Positions 38,119 to 47,908 of a stretch of 64,000 bases of DNA are shown piece after piece. Each line of letters begins with the position of its first letter. Within the stretch, counting starts at the first letter, position 1. The position numbers and the translations under genes were made by a program. The DNA is from Streptococcus infantis SK970. GTDB taxonomy: Bacteria > Bacillota > Bacilli > Lactobacillales > Streptococcaceae. Where the stretch lies: assembly GCA_000223255.2 (NCBI GenBank), contig AFUT01000009.1, positions 62,001 to 126,000 on the forward strand. The letters are read 5' to 3'. Below the pieces are notes generated by a model. The model was not told where the DNA came from. It worked only from the letters and a program-made list of their open reading frames with translations, and did not search any database.

Positions 38119-41100
38119 ATGAAGAATCCATTTTTTGAGAAACGTTGCCGCTATAGTATTCGAAAATTATCAGTGGGTGCCTGCTCTTTGATGATTGGTT
38201 CGGTTTTATTTGCCAACCAAGCTCTAGCAGAAGAAGTTGCAACCCCAGCGAATGAAACAAGGACTACTGCTGTGGCTACAGAGCAAGCATCGCCTGCCAC
38301 ATCAGAGCAACCAACTACAGCTTCACCTGAGGTATTAAAGCAGTTGGAAGAGACAGAAAACAAGGTTAGTGAACAACCTATTTCAGAAGAAAAACCAACC
38401 TTGGACCAAATGACTGCAGCTGATAAGGAAGTAGCTAGTCCGGTTGCCGAAGCGCCTAAGGCTGAAGAGACGCCTGTAGCTAAGGAAAATAAGGCTGAAG
38501 AAGCACCTGTGGCTACAGAAAATAAGGCTGAAGAGAAAGCAACTGTCTCAGATGTTCCTAAGAAAGAAGAAAAAAGTCTTCGACCAAAAGAAATTAAATT
38601 TGACACTTGGGAAGATTTGTTGAAATGGGAACCGGGTGCCCGTGAAGACGATGCTATTAACCGTTCTTCAGTTGAATTGGCTAAACGTTACCGTGGGCAT
38701 GTAGTCAACGAAAAAGCCAATAAGGACGCCAAGGTTGAAGCTCTTGCCAATACCAACTCTAAGGCTAAAGACCACGCTTCTGTAGGTGGTGAAGAGTTTA
38801 AGGCCTATGCTTTTGACTACTGGCAATACTTGAATTCAATGGTCTTCTGGGAAGGGCTCGTTCCAACTCCAGACGTGATTGATGCTGGGCACCGTAATGG
38901 TGTCCCTGTATTGGGTACACTCTTCTTCAACTGGTCTAATAGTATTGCAGACCAAGAAAAATTTGCTGCAGCTCTTCAACAAGACGAAGACGGTACTTTC
39001 CCTATCGCTCGTAAGTTGGTTGATTTGGCTAAATACTATGGCTTTGACGGCTACTTTATCAACCAAGAAACAACAGGAGATATCGTAACGCCTCTTGGTA
39101 AGAAAATGCGTGATTTCATGCTTTATACCAAGGAATATGCAGCTCAAGTCAACCATCCTGTCAAGTATTCTTGGTACGATGCCATGACCTATGAATATGG
39201 TCGTTATCATGCAGATGGTTTGGGTGAATACAATTACCAATTCATGGAAAAAGAAGGAGACAAAGTACCAGCTGATCACTTCTTTGCCAACTTTAACTGG
39301 ACTAAAGAGAAAAATGATTACTCTGTAACAATGGCAGAATGGCTTGGACGTAGTCAGTACGATGTCTTTGCAGGTTTGGAATTGCAACAAGGTGGTTCCT
39401 ACAAGACAAAAGTGAAATGGGATGCCCTTTTTGATGAAAATGGCAAACTTCGCTTGTCGCTTGGACTCTTTGCACCTGATACTATCACTAGTCTTGGTAA
39501 GACAGGAGAAGACTATCACAAGAATGAAAATATCTTCTTTACAGGTTACCAAGGAGATCCAACTGGTCAAAAACCAGAGGACAAGGACTGGTACGGGATT
39601 GCTAACCTTGTAGCTGACCGTACACCAGCAGTGGGACGTACCTTTACAACATCCTTTAACACTGGACATGGGAAGAAATGGTTTGTAGACGGTAAAGTTT
39701 CTAAGGATTCTGAATGGAACTATCGTTCTGTATCAGGTATCTTACCTACATGGCGCTGGTGGCAAACTTCATCAGGTGCTAAACTTCAAGCTGACTATGA
39801 CTTTGAAGATGCCTACAATGGTGGTAACTCACTTAAGTTTGCGGGTGATTTAGCTGAAAATACCAACCAAGATGTTCGTCTCTACTCTACAAAACTCGAA
39901 GTGACAGATAAAACAAAACTTCGTGTTGCTCATAAAGGTGGTAAGGGAAGCAAGGTCTATGTAGAGTTTGCGACCCAGAAAAACTACACCTATGGTGGCG
40001 AGAATGCTCGTAAAGAACTGACTCTATCTGACGATTGGACAAAAGATGAATTTGATTTGAGTGCTTTGGCAGGTCAGACTATTTACGGTATCAAGCTCAC
40101 TTTTGAAAATACTGCTGCCCTTAAGGGCTATCAATTTAACTTGGGTGAGTTGACTGTAACAGATAATCAAGAGGCTCCTCAAGCACCAACAGCTCTCAAA
40201 GTAGCTAAACAATCCCTTAAAAATGCCCAAGAAGCAGAAGCCATTGTCCAATTTAGTGGAAATAAAGATGCTGATTTCTATGAAGTTTATGAGAAGGATG
40301 GCGATGCTTGGCGCCTATTGACAGGCTCGTCTGCCACTACTATCTACCTACCAAAAGTTAGCCGTTCAGCTAGTGCAACTGGTACTAGTCAAGAGTTGAA
40401 GGTTGTCGCAGTTGGTAAGAATGGGCTTCGTTCTGAAGTAGCAACTACAAACTTTGAGTGGGGAATGACTGTCCAAGATACAAGTCTTCCAAGACCATTA
40501 GCAGAAAATATCGTTCCAGGAGCGACTGTTATCGGAAGTACCTTCCCAGACACAGAAGGCGGCGAAGGTATCGAAGGTATGTTGAATGGTACCATCACTA
40601 GTCTATCTGACAAATGGTCTTCTGCTCAGTTGAGTGGTAGTGTTGATATCCGTTTGACACAACCACGTCGTGTCGTTAGATGGGTTATGGACCATGCCGG
40701 TGCTGGTGGAGAATCTGTCAACGATGGTTTGATGAATACCAAAGACTTCGATCTCTACTATAAGGATGAAGCTGGAGAATGGAAACTAGCCAAGGCTGTT
40801 CGTGGTAATAGAGCCCATGTTTCAGATATTACCCTTGACAGCCCAATTACAGCGCAAGACTGGCGCTTGAATGTCATCACATCTGATAATGGAACACCAT
40901 GGAAAGCCATTCGTATCTACAACTGGAAGATGTATGAAACTCTTGATACGGAGAGCCAAAACATTCCAATGGCAAAAGTAGCGGCTCGTGTTCTAGCTGA
41001 TAATAAAGTACAAGTTGGCTTCTCAGAAGTTCCTGCTGGAGCAACCATTACAGTCTATGACAAGGCAGATTCACAAACTCCAATCGCTACCTTAAACACA

Positions 41101-43149
41101 GTAGTTGGAGGGGATTTGGCAACAGAACCATTAAACTTTGAAAAACGTCCAAGCCTTCTTTACTACCGCACACAATTGCCAGGGAAAGAAATCAGTAATA
41201 CTCTTGCTGTGACGATTCCTCAGGATGAAAGAAAGATTAAGTCTGTCAGTCTAGAAGCAGCACCTAAAAAGACAACTTACCAAGGTGGTGAGGAATTGAA
41301 TCTTAAAGGTGGTCTTCTACGTGTCAAATATGAGGGTGAAGAAGCAGACGAAGTCATCAACCTCAGTCATGCAGGTGTAGTTGTTAACGGCTACGATGCT
41401 CACCATCATGGTGAACAAGAGTTGACAGTGACCTATCTTGGTCTTCCAGTTGCAGGAAGCTTCAAGGTTCAAGTGACTGGTGAAGAAGCTGGTCCAAAAG
41501 AAGTCGCAGCCCTGTATATTAGTAAACAACCGAAGATTGATTACTTTGTAGGCGATGCTCTTGACTTATCAGAGGGACGCTTCAAGGTCTTGTATGACGA
41601 TGAAACTGAGACAGAACATAGCTTTACAGACGAGGGTGTCGAAATTACAGGTTATGATACTCAAAAAACAGGTCGTCAAAAACTTGAGTTGCACTATCAA
41701 GGACAAACTGTCGAATTTGATGTTCTAGTATCACCTAAGGCAGCCATTAACGACGAATATCTGAAACAAGAAATCACATCTGCTCAAGGACGCAAAGAAA
41801 CATTAGCTTATACATTTGCTGATGCAGAAAAACAAGCAGCTCTCGTTGAGAAGATTGAAGCAGCAAAAGCTGTCCTAGAAAACCACGACGCTAGTCAAGA
41901 AGCAGTCAACCAAGCCTTGAACGACTTGAAACAAGCAGGTTCTGACTTGAATGGTGTACAAATTTATCAAACAGCTAAGGAAGAGCTTGAAACTCTTCTA
42001 GGAAAAGTTCGTGAGAAAAATGCAGACGATCCAATCATCGCTCCAGCAGAAACTCTTATTGGCTCAACAAATCCAAGTCCAGAAGCATTTGCCAACCTGA
42101 AGGAAGAACTCAACAAAAAACTTCTAGTTGAAGAAAGCCATCATGTAGGTAGCTTAGAAGATGAAACTGCTCCAACAGTTGAAGCTCTACCTGAGCTAGT
42201 GGTTGAAACAGAAACTCAAGTCTTCGAACGTCAAGAACGTCCGTCAGGAGACCTCTTGTTGGGTGAACGTAGAATCGTTCAGGAAGGCGTAGAAGGTCAA
42301 ACTCGTCGTTTGATTGAAGTTGATGCCAAAGGCAACCGCACTCTTCTTGAGACAGAAGTAGTCAAGGAAGCAGTTGCAGAAATCACTGAAGTTGGTACCA
42401 AGGTAGAAAGTCGTGTTCAACCGCTAGATGGAGTCAAAGATTTGACTATCAGCAATCCAGCATTAGTGGTTGAGGAAGAAAAAGTTGCATACGGCCATGA
42501 AGAACGAGTAAATCCTAGTCTTAAAGCAGGAGAACGTCGCCTCCTTCAAGCAGGAGTTGAAGGACTTCGTCGAAATCTTGTAGAAGTTGATGCTAAAGGC
42601 AACCGTACTCTTCTTGAGACAGAAGTAGTCAAGGAAGCAGTGGCTGAGATTACTGAAGTTGGTACCAAGGTAGAAAGCCGTGTTCAACCACTAGACGGAG
42701 TCAAAGATTTGACAATCAGCAATCCAGCATTAGTGGTTGAGGAAGAAAAGGTTGCATACGGCCATGAAGAACGAGTAAATCCTAGTCTTAAAGCAGGAGA
42801 ACGTCGCCTCCTTCAAGCAGGAGTTGAAGGACTTCGTCGAAATCTGGTAGAAGTTGACACTGAAGGCAACCGCAGTCTTAAGGGAACAGAGCTTATCAAA
42901 GAAACTGTTACTGAGATTGTTGAAATTGGGCCAAAAGAGAATGTCCAAGCTGACAAACCTCTTGCACCTGCTCCAGTAACACAAGCAGCTAAGCAGGAAC
43001 CAGCAAAAGCAGAAGCACAAGCTGAAAAACCTGAAGGAAAACAACTTCCAAGTACAGGTGAAGGAGTAGATGCAAATCTCCTTGCCCTTGGATTGGTCGG
43101 CGTTCTAGGTGGTTTTGGACTACTCGCTCAAAAGAGAAAAGAAGATTAA
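38119..43149 (+). CDS. endoD: LPXTG-anchored endo-beta-N-acetylglucosaminidase (GH85, EndoD-like)
   Basis: 1676 residues. YSIRK signal (YSIRKLSVGACSLMIGSVLF), a Glu/Ala/Thr-rich linker with AEEAPVATENK repeats, then GH85 from about residue 160. The catalytic Asn-X-Glu is N315-Q-E317 in FDGYFINQETTG. Carbohydrate-binding-like modules follow (about 560-1000), then Ig-like segments (LEAAPKKTTYQGGEELNLKG), a helical linker, three G5-type domains and LPSTGEG. EndoD cleaves the chitobiose core of host N-glycans after sialidase, galactosidase and hexosaminidase trimming. The frame is intact. RBS AAGGAGG. Confidence 0.93.
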   Translation: MKNPFFEKRCRYSIRKLSVGACSLMIGSVLFANQALAEEVATPANETRTTAVATEQASPATSEQPTTASPEVLKQLEETENKVSEQPISEEKPTLDQMTAADKEVASPVAEAPKAEETPVAKENKAEEAPVATENKAEEKATVSDVPKKEEKSLRPKEIKFDTWEDLLKWEPGAREDDAINRSSVELAKRYRGHVVNEKANKDAKVEALANTNSKAKDHASVGGEEFKAYAFDYWQYLNSMVFWEGLVPTPDVIDAGHRNGVPVLGTLFFNWSNSIADQEKFAAALQQDEDGTFPIARKLVDLAKYYGFDGYFINQETTGDIVTPLGKKMRDFMLYTKEYAAQVNHPVKYSWYDAMTYEYGRYHADGLGEYNYQFMEKEGDKVPADHFFANFNWTKEKNDYSVTMAEWLGRSQYDVFAGLELQQGGSYKTKVKWDALFDENGKLRLSLGLFAPDTITSLGKTGEDYHKNENIFFTGYQGDPTGQKPEDKDWYGIANLVADRTPAVGRTFTTSFNTGHGKKWFVDGKVSKDSEWNYRSVSGILPTWRWWQTSSGAKLQADYDFEDAYNGGNSLKFAGDLAENTNQDVRLYSTKLEVTDKTKLRVAHKGGKGSKVYVEFATQKNYTYGGENARKELTLSDDWTKDEFDLSALAGQTIYGIKLTFENTAALKGYQFNLGELTVTDNQEAPQAPTALKVAKQSLKNAQEAEAIVQFSGNKDADFYEVYEKDGDAWRLLTGSSATTIYLPKVSRSASATGTSQELKVVAVGKNGLRSEVATTNFEWGMTVQDTSLPRPLAENIVPGATVIGSTFPDTEGGEGIEGMLNGTITSLSDKWSSAQLSGSVDIRLTQPRRVVRWVMDHAGAGGESVNDGLMNTKDFDLYYKDEAGEWKLAKAVRGNRAHVSDITLDSPITAQDWRLNVITSDNGTPWKAIRIYNWKMYETLDTESQNIPMAKVAARVLADNKVQVGFSEVPAGATITVYDKADSQTPIATLNTVVGGDLATEPLNFEKRPSLLYYRTQLPGKEISNTLAVTIPQDERKIKSVSLEAAPKKTTYQGGEELNLKGGLLRVKYEGEEADEVINLSHAGVVVNGYDAHHHGEQELTVTYLGLPVAGSFKVQVTGEEAGPKEVAALYISKQPKIDYFVGDALDLSEGRFKVLYDDETETEHSFTDEGVEITGYDTQKTGRQKLELHYQGQTVEFDVLVSPKAAINDEYLKQEITSAQGRKETLAYTFADAEKQAALVEKIEAAKAVLENHDASQEAVNQALNDLKQAGSDLNGVQIYQTAKEELETLLGKVREKNADDPIIAPAETLIGSTNPSPEAFANLKEELNKKLLVEESHHVGSLEDETAPTVEALPELVVETETQVFERQERPSGDLLLGERRIVQEGVEGQTRRLIEVDAKGNRTLLETEVVKEAVAEITEVGTKVESRVQPLDGVKDLTISNPALVVEEEKVAYGHEERVNPSLKAGERRLLQAGVEGLRRNLVEVDAKGNRTLLETEVVKEAVAEITEVGTKVESRVQPLDGVKDLTISNPALVVEEEKVAYGHEERVNPSLKAGERRLLQAGVEGLRRNLVEVDTEGNRSLKGTELIKETVTEIVEIGPKENVQADKPLAPAPVTQAAKQEPAKAEAQAEKPEGKQLPSTGEGVDANLLALGLVGVLGGFGLLAQKRKED
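42319..42852 (+). repeat. Direct repeat of 267 bp in the G5 region of endoD
   Basis: 42319-42585 and 42586-42852 encode two consecutive copies of the same 89 residues (VDAKGNRTLLETEVV through GLRRNLVE), differing in DNA only at scattered silent sites. A diverged first copy precedes them. A recent in-frame duplication of one G5 unit. Confidence 0.9.
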
Positions 43150-43184
43150 GCTAGAATTTTAATCTAAAATTGACTTCATACAAT

Positions 43185-43220
43185 AAAAAAGATTTGACTT
43201 TTAATGGTCAAATCTTTTTT
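43185..43220 (+). terminator. Terminator of endoD
   Basis: Perfect 14-bp stem AAAAAAGATTTGAC / GTCAAATCTTTTTT with loop TTTTAATG. Confidence 0.9.
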
Positions 43221-43342
43221 GCATAGTAGATGAGGAAAAATTGTGGTGTATACTGTCATAGCTTCAAAGGTTATCCTTATTTAATCTTGTGAAATGATTG
43301 GAGGAAAAGTTTAAGGTTTTGCTATCTCTTTTATTGATTTTG

Positions 43343-43351
43343 TGATATAAT
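43343..43351 (+). promoter_or_regulatory. Extended -10 promoter of pgk
   Basis: TGATATAAT (TATAAT 43346-43351), 34 bases upstream of the ATG, behind an AAGGAG RBS. Confidence 0.6.
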
Positions 43352-43384
43352 TAACACGTAAATAAAAAGAAGGAGTCATATCTA

Positions 43385-44584
43385 ATGGCAAAATTGACTG
43401 TTAAAGACGTTGACTTGAAAGGGAAAAAAGTTCTCGTTCGTGTTGACTTCAACGTACCTGTAAAAGATGGCGTGATTACTAACGACAACCGTATTACTGC
43501 AGCTCTTCCAACTATCAAGTATATCCTTGAACAAGGTGGACGTGCAATCCTCTTCTCTCACCTTGGACGTGTAAAAGAAGAAGCAGATAAAGAAGGTAAA
43601 TCACTTGCTCCTGTAGCTGCTGACTTGGCTGCTAAATTGGGTCAAGAAGTTAAATTTATCCCAGGTGTTACTCGTGGTGCTGAATTGGAAGCTGCAATTA
43701 ACGCTCTTGAAGATGGACAAGTTCTCTTGGTTGAAAACACTCGTTACGAAGATGTTGACGGCAAGAAAGAATCTAAAAACGATCCTGAACTTGGTAAATA
43801 CTGGGCATCACTTGGAGATGGTATCTTCGTAAACGATGCATTCGGTACAGCTCACCGTGCACACGCATCTAACGTTGGTATCTCAGCAAACGTTGATAAA
43901 GCTGTTGCTGGATTCCTTCTTGAAAACGAAATTGCTTACATCAAAGAAGCAGTTGAAGCTCCAGAACGTCCATTCGTAGCTATCCTTGGTGGATCTAAAG
44001 TATCTGACAAGATCGGTGTTATCGAAAACTTGCTTGAAAAAGCTGATAAAGTTCTTATCGGTGGTGGGATGACTTATACATTCTACAAAGCACAAGGTAT
44101 CGAAATCGGTAACTCACTTGTAGAAGAAGACAAATTGGATGTTGCCAAAGCTCTTCTTGAAAAATCAAACGGTAAATTGATCTTGCCAGTTGACTCAAAA
44201 GAAGCGAACGCATTTGCTGACTACACTGAAGTGAAAGACACTGAAGGTGAAGCAGTAGACCCAGGATTCCTTGGTCTTGATATCGGTCCTAAATCTATCG
44301 CTAAATTCGACCAAGAATTGACTGGTGCGAAAACTGTTGTATGGAACGGACCTATGGGTGTATTTGAAAACCCTGACTTCCAAGCTGGGACAATTGGTGT
44401 GATGGACGCGATCGTAAAACAACCAGGCGTTAAATCAATCATCGGTGGTGGTGACTCAGCTGCTGCAGCGATCAACCTTGGTCGTGCAGACAAATTCTCA
44501 TGGATTAGTACGGGCGGAGGCGCTTCAATGGAGCTTCTCGAGGGTAAAGTATTGCCAGGCCTGGCTGCACTTACAGAAAAATAA
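43385..44584 (+). CDS. pgk: Phosphoglycerate kinase Pgk
   Basis: 399 residues. It makes ATP from 1,3-bisphosphoglycerate in glycolysis. N-terminal substrate site VRVDFNVPV and SHLGR; nucleotide site GGGDSAAAA and the closing GGGASMELL. Codon use is highly biased up to about codon 375, where every Glu I checked is GAA. The last ~25 codons switch to GAG, GGC, GTA and CTG. A second version of this same tail, in pgk-like codons, lies detached at 44701-44772. The protein is nevertheless complete and normal at the amino-acid level. Confidence 0.96.
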   Translation: MAKLTVKDVDLKGKKVLVRVDFNVPVKDGVITNDNRITAALPTIKYILEQGGRAILFSHLGRVKEEADKEGKSLAPVAADLAAKLGQEVKFIPGVTRGAELEAAINALEDGQVLLVENTRYEDVDGKKESKNDPELGKYWASLGDGIFVNDAFGTAHRAHASNVGISANVDKAVAGFLLENEIAYIKEAVEAPERPFVAILGGSKVSDKIGVIENLLEKADKVLIGGGMTYTFYKAQGIEIGNSLVEEDKLDVAKALLEKSNGKLILPVDSKEANAFADYTEVKDTEGEAVDPGFLGLDIGPKSIAKFDQELTGAKTVVWNGPMGVFENPDFQAGTIGVMDAIVKQPGVKSIIGGGDSAAAAINLGRADKFSWISTGGGASMELLEGKVLPGLAALTEK

Positions 44585-44700
44585 TTTCAGCCCGTTAGTC
44601 TCTGCAAAATCCTGATTTTGTAGAAAAAGGAACAAAACTGAAACGTTAACAAAAGGGTGGCTCTGTCACCTTTTTGTGTTAGTGGAGGTATTTGTGACGC
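44585..44700 (+). mobile_element. Putative 116-bp insertion between the two pgk tails
   Basis: The segment separating the recoded pgk end from the displaced original end. It holds a hairpin CAAAATC-CT-GATTTTG (about 44608-44623). A longer imperfect hairpin has arms 44646-44659 and 44667-44681 (inner GGGTG-GCTCTGT-CACC), followed by GGAGG and a GTG at the right boundary. No complete ORF. Interpreted as the remnant of an element that integrated into pgk; alternatives are a recombination scar or partial duplication. Confidence 0.45.
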
Positions 44701-44772
44701 GGTGGTGGAGCTTCTATGGAACTCCTTGAAGGTAAAGTTCTTCCAGGACTTGCAGCTTTGACTGAAAAATAA
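44701..44772 (+). pseudogene. Detached duplicate of the pgk 3-prime end
   Basis: Encodes [20 protein letters not shown] then TEK and a stop, identical in sequence to the C-terminus of Pgk, but differing from the gene-attached copy at most synonymous positions. The codons (GGT, GAA, CTT, GCT) match the body of pgk, so this is probably the original tail. No start or promoter, so not expressed as protein. Confidence 0.9.
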
Positions 44773-44784
44773 GAATATAAAAAA

Positions 44785-44970
44785 GAGGCTGGGACAAAAG
44801 TTCTAGCCTCTCAATTGTCTTTGGATTGTCGAGCAAGACGCAGTGGTTGAGTGGACTCTACTACACTGATTTCATCAGCTTTTACAGCCCTACTCAACTG
44901 TGCGGAGGTGGGACGACGAAATCGAATTCTAACGAATTACCGATTTCTGTCCCACTCTCTTTTTTTCGCT
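44785..44970. repeat. Putative intergenic repeat bounded by GGGAC hairpins
   Basis: It begins with a 10-bp stem GAGGCTGGGA / TTCTAGCCTC with loop CAAAAG. It ends with a long nested hairpin: GTGGGAC / GTCCCAC, GAAATCG / CGATTTC and AATTC / GAATT, followed by a T-rich run (44956-44968). The interior (AGTGGACTCTACTACACTG and onward) has no ORF. I recall similar sequences between genes in other Mitis-group genomes, but cannot verify it here. The last hairpin should terminate transcription. Confidence 0.6.
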
Positions 44971-45000
44971 CTTTTAAAGTTTGAGAGTCCCGAGGGATAA

Positions 45001-45029
45001 TTGGACAGAATCCAAAAAAACAGTAAAAT
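45001..45029 (+). promoter_or_regulatory. Promoter of the folate operon
   Basis: -35 TTGGAC (45001-45006), 17-bp spacer, -10 TAAAAT (45024-45029), 38 bases upstream of the folP start. Confidence 0.6.
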
Positions 45030-45058
45030 AGAGGAATACCAATCTAAATGAAATTTGA

Positions 45059-46012
<954 letters not shown>

Positions 46013-46013
46013 G

Positions 46014-47312
46014 ATGAATAAGAACGAAACGAATCAGTGGATAGCCAACTATCGGACAGACCAACCTCATTTTGGTTTGGAAAGAATGGTAGAGCTTTTA
46101 GCTTTACGCGGCAATCCCCATCTGAAACTCAAAGTTATCCATATCGGAGGAACCAATGGTAAGGGATCTACTATAGCCTTTTTGAAGAATATGTTGGTAA
46201 AGATGGGGCTAAGAGTTGGAGTCTTTAGCTCACCCTATCTGATTCATTATACCGATCAGATTGCCATTAACGGGGAATCCATCCCAGAAGCGAGATTAGA
46301 AGTCTTAATGTCGGAATATCGCTCACTACTTGAAGGGGACCACGCTCCTGCCTTACAAGGAACGACAGAATTCGAGATTATCACTGCTATAGCCTATGAT
46401 TACTTTGCCTCAGAGCAAGTCGATGTGGCTATTATGGAAGTCGGTATGGGAGGACTTTTGGATAGTACCAATGTTTGCCAGCCTATCTTGACTGGCATCA
46501 CGACCATTGGGTTGGACCATGTAGCTCTACTAGGGGATAGCTTGGAAGCCATCGCAGAGAAGAAGGCTGGAATTATCAAACAAGGAGTTCCCCTGGTAAC
46601 AGGGAATATTGTCCCAGAAGCCTTGGCGGTTATCGATCAGATTGCAAAAGTCAAACAGGCACCGAGACTTTCCTATGGTGATGACTATCAGGTCAATCAT
46701 CGTGAGAGTACTGTAACGGGAGAGATCTTTGACTATTCTAGTTCGGTAAGACAAGGCCATTTTCAGACAGGTCTACTCGGCTTGCACCAGATAGAAAATG
46801 CTGGGATGGCTCTAGCCTTATTAGATGCCTTTTGTCGAGAGATTGGGCTAGAATTGCCAGAAAATGATTTAGTGGTTCAAGCTTTAGAGGAAACAAGTTG
46901 GCCTGGACGCTTTGAAGTTGTTTCTAGAAGACCTTTGATGATTTTAGACGGAGCTCACAATCCACATGCTGTCAAGGCTTTGTTAGCTACCTTGGAAGAA
47001 CGATTTGCTGACTATCACAAGGAAATACTTTTTACATGTATCAAAACCAAGGCCTTGGAGGATATGTTAGACTTGTTAGGAACTTTGCCAGATACTAACC
47101 TTACACTAACACATTTTGATGATGGTCGAGCAACAGACGAAGAGGTGCTAAAACAGGCAGCTCATTCTAGAAATCTAAACTACCAAAGTTGGCAGGAATT
47201 TCTAGATCAAAAAATGACAGACGATGAAGAGGAAAAAACAGTTAGGATCATCACGGGCTCCTTGTATTTCTTGAGCCAGGTGAGAGCCTATCTGATGGAG
47301 AGGAAAAACTAG
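46014..47312 (+). CDS. folC: Dihydrofolate / folylpolyglutamate synthase FolC (SulB)
   Basis: 432 residues, Mur-ligase-like. P-loop GGTNGKGST at 45-53, then VGVFSSPYLIHYTDQI, EVGMGGLLDSTN, and the C-terminal domain with LDGAHNPHAVKAL. It adds glutamate to dihydropteroate and folates using ATP. It starts one base after the folP stop and precedes folE by 3 bases, so is co-transcribed. Confidence 0.94.
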   Translation: MNKNETNQWIANYRTDQPHFGLERMVELLALRGNPHLKLKVIHIGGTNGKGSTIAFLKNMLVKMGLRVGVFSSPYLIHYTDQIAINGESIPEARLEVLMSEYRSLLEGDHAPALQGTTEFEIITAIAYDYFASEQVDVAIMEVGMGGLLDSTNVCQPILTGITTIGLDHVALLGDSLEAIAEKKAGIIKQGVPLVTGNIVPEALAVIDQIAKVKQAPRLSYGDDYQVNHRESTVTGEIFDYSSSVRQGHFQTGLLGLHQIENAGMALALLDAFCREIGLELPENDLVVQALEETSWPGRFEVVSRRPLMILDGAHNPHAVKALLATLEERFADYHKEILFTCIKTKALEDMLDLLGTLPDTNLTLTHFDDGRATDEEVLKQAAHSRNLNYQSWQEFLDQKMTDDEEEKTVRIITGSLYFLSQVRAYLMERKN

Positions 47313-47315
47313 AGA

Positions 47316-47870
47316 ATGGATACACAAAAGATTGAGACGGCTGTAAAAATGATTATCGAAGCGGTAGGTGAAGATGTTAACCGCGAAGGATTACAGGAGA
47401 CACCTGCTCGTGTAGCTCGTATGTATCAAGAGATTTTTTCAGGACTTGGTCGAACTGCGGAGGAGCATTTGTCAAAATCCTTTGAGATTATCGACGATAA
47501 TATGGTAGTGGAAAAGGATATTTTTTTCCATACCATGTGTGAACATCACTTCTTGCCATTTTATGGGAAAGCACATATCGCTTATGTTCCAGACGGACGT
47601 GTGGCAGGGTTGTCAAAGCTAGCTCGTACTGTGGAGGTTTATGCTAAAAAGCCACAGATTCAAGAACGCTTGAATATTGAAGTGGCAGATGCTTTGATGG
47701 AATATCTAGGTGCCAAAGGTGCTTTCGTTGTTATTGAAGCAGAGCATATGTGTATGAGTATGCGCGGTGTTCGAAAACCAGGAACTGCAACTTTGACAAC
47801 AGTAGCTCGTGGAGTTTTTGAGACAGACAAAGATCTTCGAGATCAGGCTTACCGTCTCATGGGGTTATAA
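47316..47870 (+). CDS. folE: GTP cyclohydrolase I FolE (SulC)
   Basis: 184 residues. Zinc ligands C75, H78 ([11 protein letters not shown]) and C146 ([16 protein letters not shown]) are present, with [15 protein letters not shown] and the N-terminal [18 protein letters not shown]. It converts GTP to dihydroneopterin triphosphate, the entry to folate synthesis. RBS GAGAGG overlaps the folC end. Confidence 0.96.
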   Translation: MDTQKIETAVKMIIEAVGEDVNREGLQETPARVARMYQEIFSGLGRTAEEHLSKSFEIIDDNMVVEKDIFFHTMCEHHFLPFYGKAHIAYVPDGRVAGLSKLARTVEVYAKKPQIQERLNIEVADALMEYLGAKGAFVVIEAEHMCMSMRGVRKPGTATLTTVARGVFETDKDLRDQAYRLMGL

Positions 47871-47908
47871 AAATCGCTTCAAACGATTTTTTCTAGAAAG
47901 GACTAGTT

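Noticed and set aside
22861..43149. CRISPR arrays among the repeats
   Set aside because: All tandem repeats lie inside coding stalk or G5 regions, have no spacers, and no cas genes are present.
44696..44731. Short ORF starting at GTG 44694-44696 behind GGAGG
   Set aside because: It ends after 11 codons inside the displaced pgk tail in a different frame; kept only as a hint about the inserted element, not as a gene.
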